A stretch of 64,000 bases of DNA from Macrobrachium rosenbergii (lineage: Eukaryota; Arthropoda; Malacostraca; Decapoda; Palaemonidae), in assembly GCF_040412425.1 (NCBI RefSeq), contig NC_089766.1, positions 12,697,008-12,761,007 on the forward strand. Reading direction: 5' to 3'. The notes below the pieces were generated by a model. That model saw only the letters and a program-made list of their open reading frames with translations, was not told where the DNA came from and made no database searches. Of this stretch, positions 62,365-64,000 are shown one piece after another (positions within the stretch are counted from its first letter, which is position 1; each line of letters starts with the position of its first letter). The translations under genes and the position numbers were made by a program.

Positions 62365-63564
62365 CTGAAAAGAAATAAGAAAGAGAAAACTTGTAAAAAT
62401 GAAAAAAATTCAGTCGTCAAGGAACAAAAGTAAGAAATACTACAACTAATAACTATTCATGATGCATAATAATAATGATAACTTGGCTATTGTACACCTT
62501 AACTCATCACAATCACTGGTACTGAATATACTGTACAAAGAAATTTACAAATCCTGAATGAGAATATGCAAAATATTCAAGTCTGTTACAATGGGAAGTA
62601 AAAAAAATGAAGCAAACAACAACCAAAGAAGTCCTAAATTGATGAATAAAAATATTCTCATTCGGAAAAAAAGGGAAAAACAATATGGAGACTGCAATGT
62701 ATTAAATAAAGGGTATCATCAGTGACTAACAAAAGGTCGGTCTTGTTTGAAATAAAAGTGAAACTTCTGGGATGACGATATTGGTTGTAATAAAGGGACT
62801 ACTGGTTCCTCCTAGTTCACAAAGCCTTCTCTCTTTGCCCCTCTAATAAAACAGTGACCTATAGTGTCAAAATCTGACAAGATTCCGTATATTTTATCAG
62901 GATATATTTCTCCTTCCTTACCTCTGCCGTTCTATAAGCATCAGTAGAACTTCTAAAACTAGGATTAAATTCTATGGCCAAAATATTACAAATACGAGGA
63001 TTTGGTTATATATTATTATACTGTATATTAAGCTGTTTTAAGTATGTCATATAGCTATACCGATTTGAACTAGGGCTGTTTATGTATCAAAATGAGAAGG
63101 GTATGGATGACAAAATCAAGCTTGGTAATAATAAAAAAAAAAGGGCGATTAATTTCTCTTCCACGTTAGTAAGAAACAGGTGGACGCCGCTTGACATTAG
63201 GGAGGGGGCTGCTGGTTCCTTGTCAACATCAGCAAATACGAAGCAATCTCAGATTTCATTAAAAGGAATCATAAAATACGATATATATCTAAAATCTATA
63301 GGTATGCAAAGTAGTATTCACAAGAACTGAAATTTAAGCTGTAGGTCGATTATCATAAAAAAATATTACAATCAATAGACAAGAAAAGAAATGATGCTAA
63401 GAATTACTATTACAACAGTGGCGAAGACATAAAATCAATAACCGCGATTTGTTGTACAACAAAACTAATAATCACTACGACCAATAATAGATATACAACG
63501 AAAACTAATAATCACTATAGTCCGTAATTACGACTTACAAAAAACTCGGTGACGCTTAGAATCG
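62365..63564. other. Upstream of the BCOR giant exon, no gene seen
   Basis: Expected to be an intron, since a strong acceptor abuts the first ATG. No upstream coding exon or promoter is recognisable here. Confidence 0.45.
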
Positions 63565-63850
63565 CCAAGATCGATCCCCGTAGGAGAGTAGTGCCGTCAG
63601 TGCACCTCATGCGGTGCACTGTAGGCATTACATAGGGTTCTTTGCAACGTTCCTTTGCCCCCTTGCTGCATTCCCTTTCATTCATTTTACTGTACCTCCG
63701 TTCATATTCTCTTTTTTCCATCTTACTTTCCACCCTCTCCTAACAATTATTTCTTAGTGCAACTGCGAGGTTTTCCTCCTGTTACACCTTTCAAACCCTT
63801 TATACTGTAAATTCCAGTTTCAGCGCTGAATGGCCTCATAAATCTCAGAA
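63565..63850 (-). mobile_element. Interspersed repeat, family shared with 28604-28836
   Basis: Contains CGTAGGAGAGTAGTGCCGTC, GTGCACCTCATGCGGTGCAC, and CAGCGCTGAATGGCCTCATA. It is the opposite orientation of the copy at 28604 and slightly longer in the A/G-rich middle. The frame at 63515-63733 is its translation. Confidence 0.65.
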
Positions 63851-64000
63851 TTTCTGTAATTAATAATGCTAAGAACAACCAACCCATAAATAACGAACGG
63901 TAAGAATCACTAAAATCAGTAACCAATGCCTAACTATGTCAGCAACACCCCTGCTGTCAATGACCAGGCCATGAAACTAATTTCTCTAGTGCTGTGTAAA

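Overview
The window is nuclear DNA of an arthropod, most probably a decapod crustacean. The genes have short phase-consistent exons with GT-AG introns. The intergenic DNA is AT-rich and full of long (TA)n, (GA)n, (CA)n and trinucleotide microsatellites, tRNA-derived SINE-like repeats and fold-back elements. Two genes resemble the non-catalytic (35 kDa, leucine-rich-repeat) subunit of the luciferase of the deep-sea shrimp Oplophorus, a family found mainly in decapods. I cannot decide the species from the sequence.

Layout. (1) 1-4277 (+): 3' part of a cell-surface LRR gene of the chaoptin/artichoke type, rebuilt through its LRR C-terminal cap, a fibronectin-III-like domain and a hydrophobic C-terminal tail. 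(2) 14000-8924 (-): an unrecognised five-exon gene of about 401 residues, with a possible 19-nt microexon. (3) 20876-26882 (+) and 34280-37317 (+): two tandem paralogues of the luciferase non-catalytic subunit family. Each has four coding exons, all introns in phase 1, a signal peptide and LRR N- and C-terminal cysteine caps. (4) 62364-48439 (-): an arthropod BCOR (BCL6 corepressor) orthologue. It has one 8.6-kb exon coding a Pro/His/Ser/Gln-rich region and a charged region, then ankyrin-repeat exons, then a last exon ending in the PUFD domain, which in vertebrates binds PCGF1 in Polycomb complex PRC1.1.

The spaces between genes are dominated by repeats. They include three copies of one tRNA-like SINE, a second tRNA-like repeat, a 5S-rRNA-derived relic, relics of a LINE reverse transcriptase on both strands, a pogo-like MITE, a 424-bp nested palindrome, a perfect 27-bp hairpin, a pair of about 260-bp inverted arms enclosing a SINE, and an 880-bp tandem duplication.

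The LRR genes (1 and 3) are extracellular or membrane proteins and form a loose LRR neighbourhood. BCOR is nuclear. Nothing suggests co-regulation between them. All assignments come from reading the sequence and recalled family features; no database search was run.
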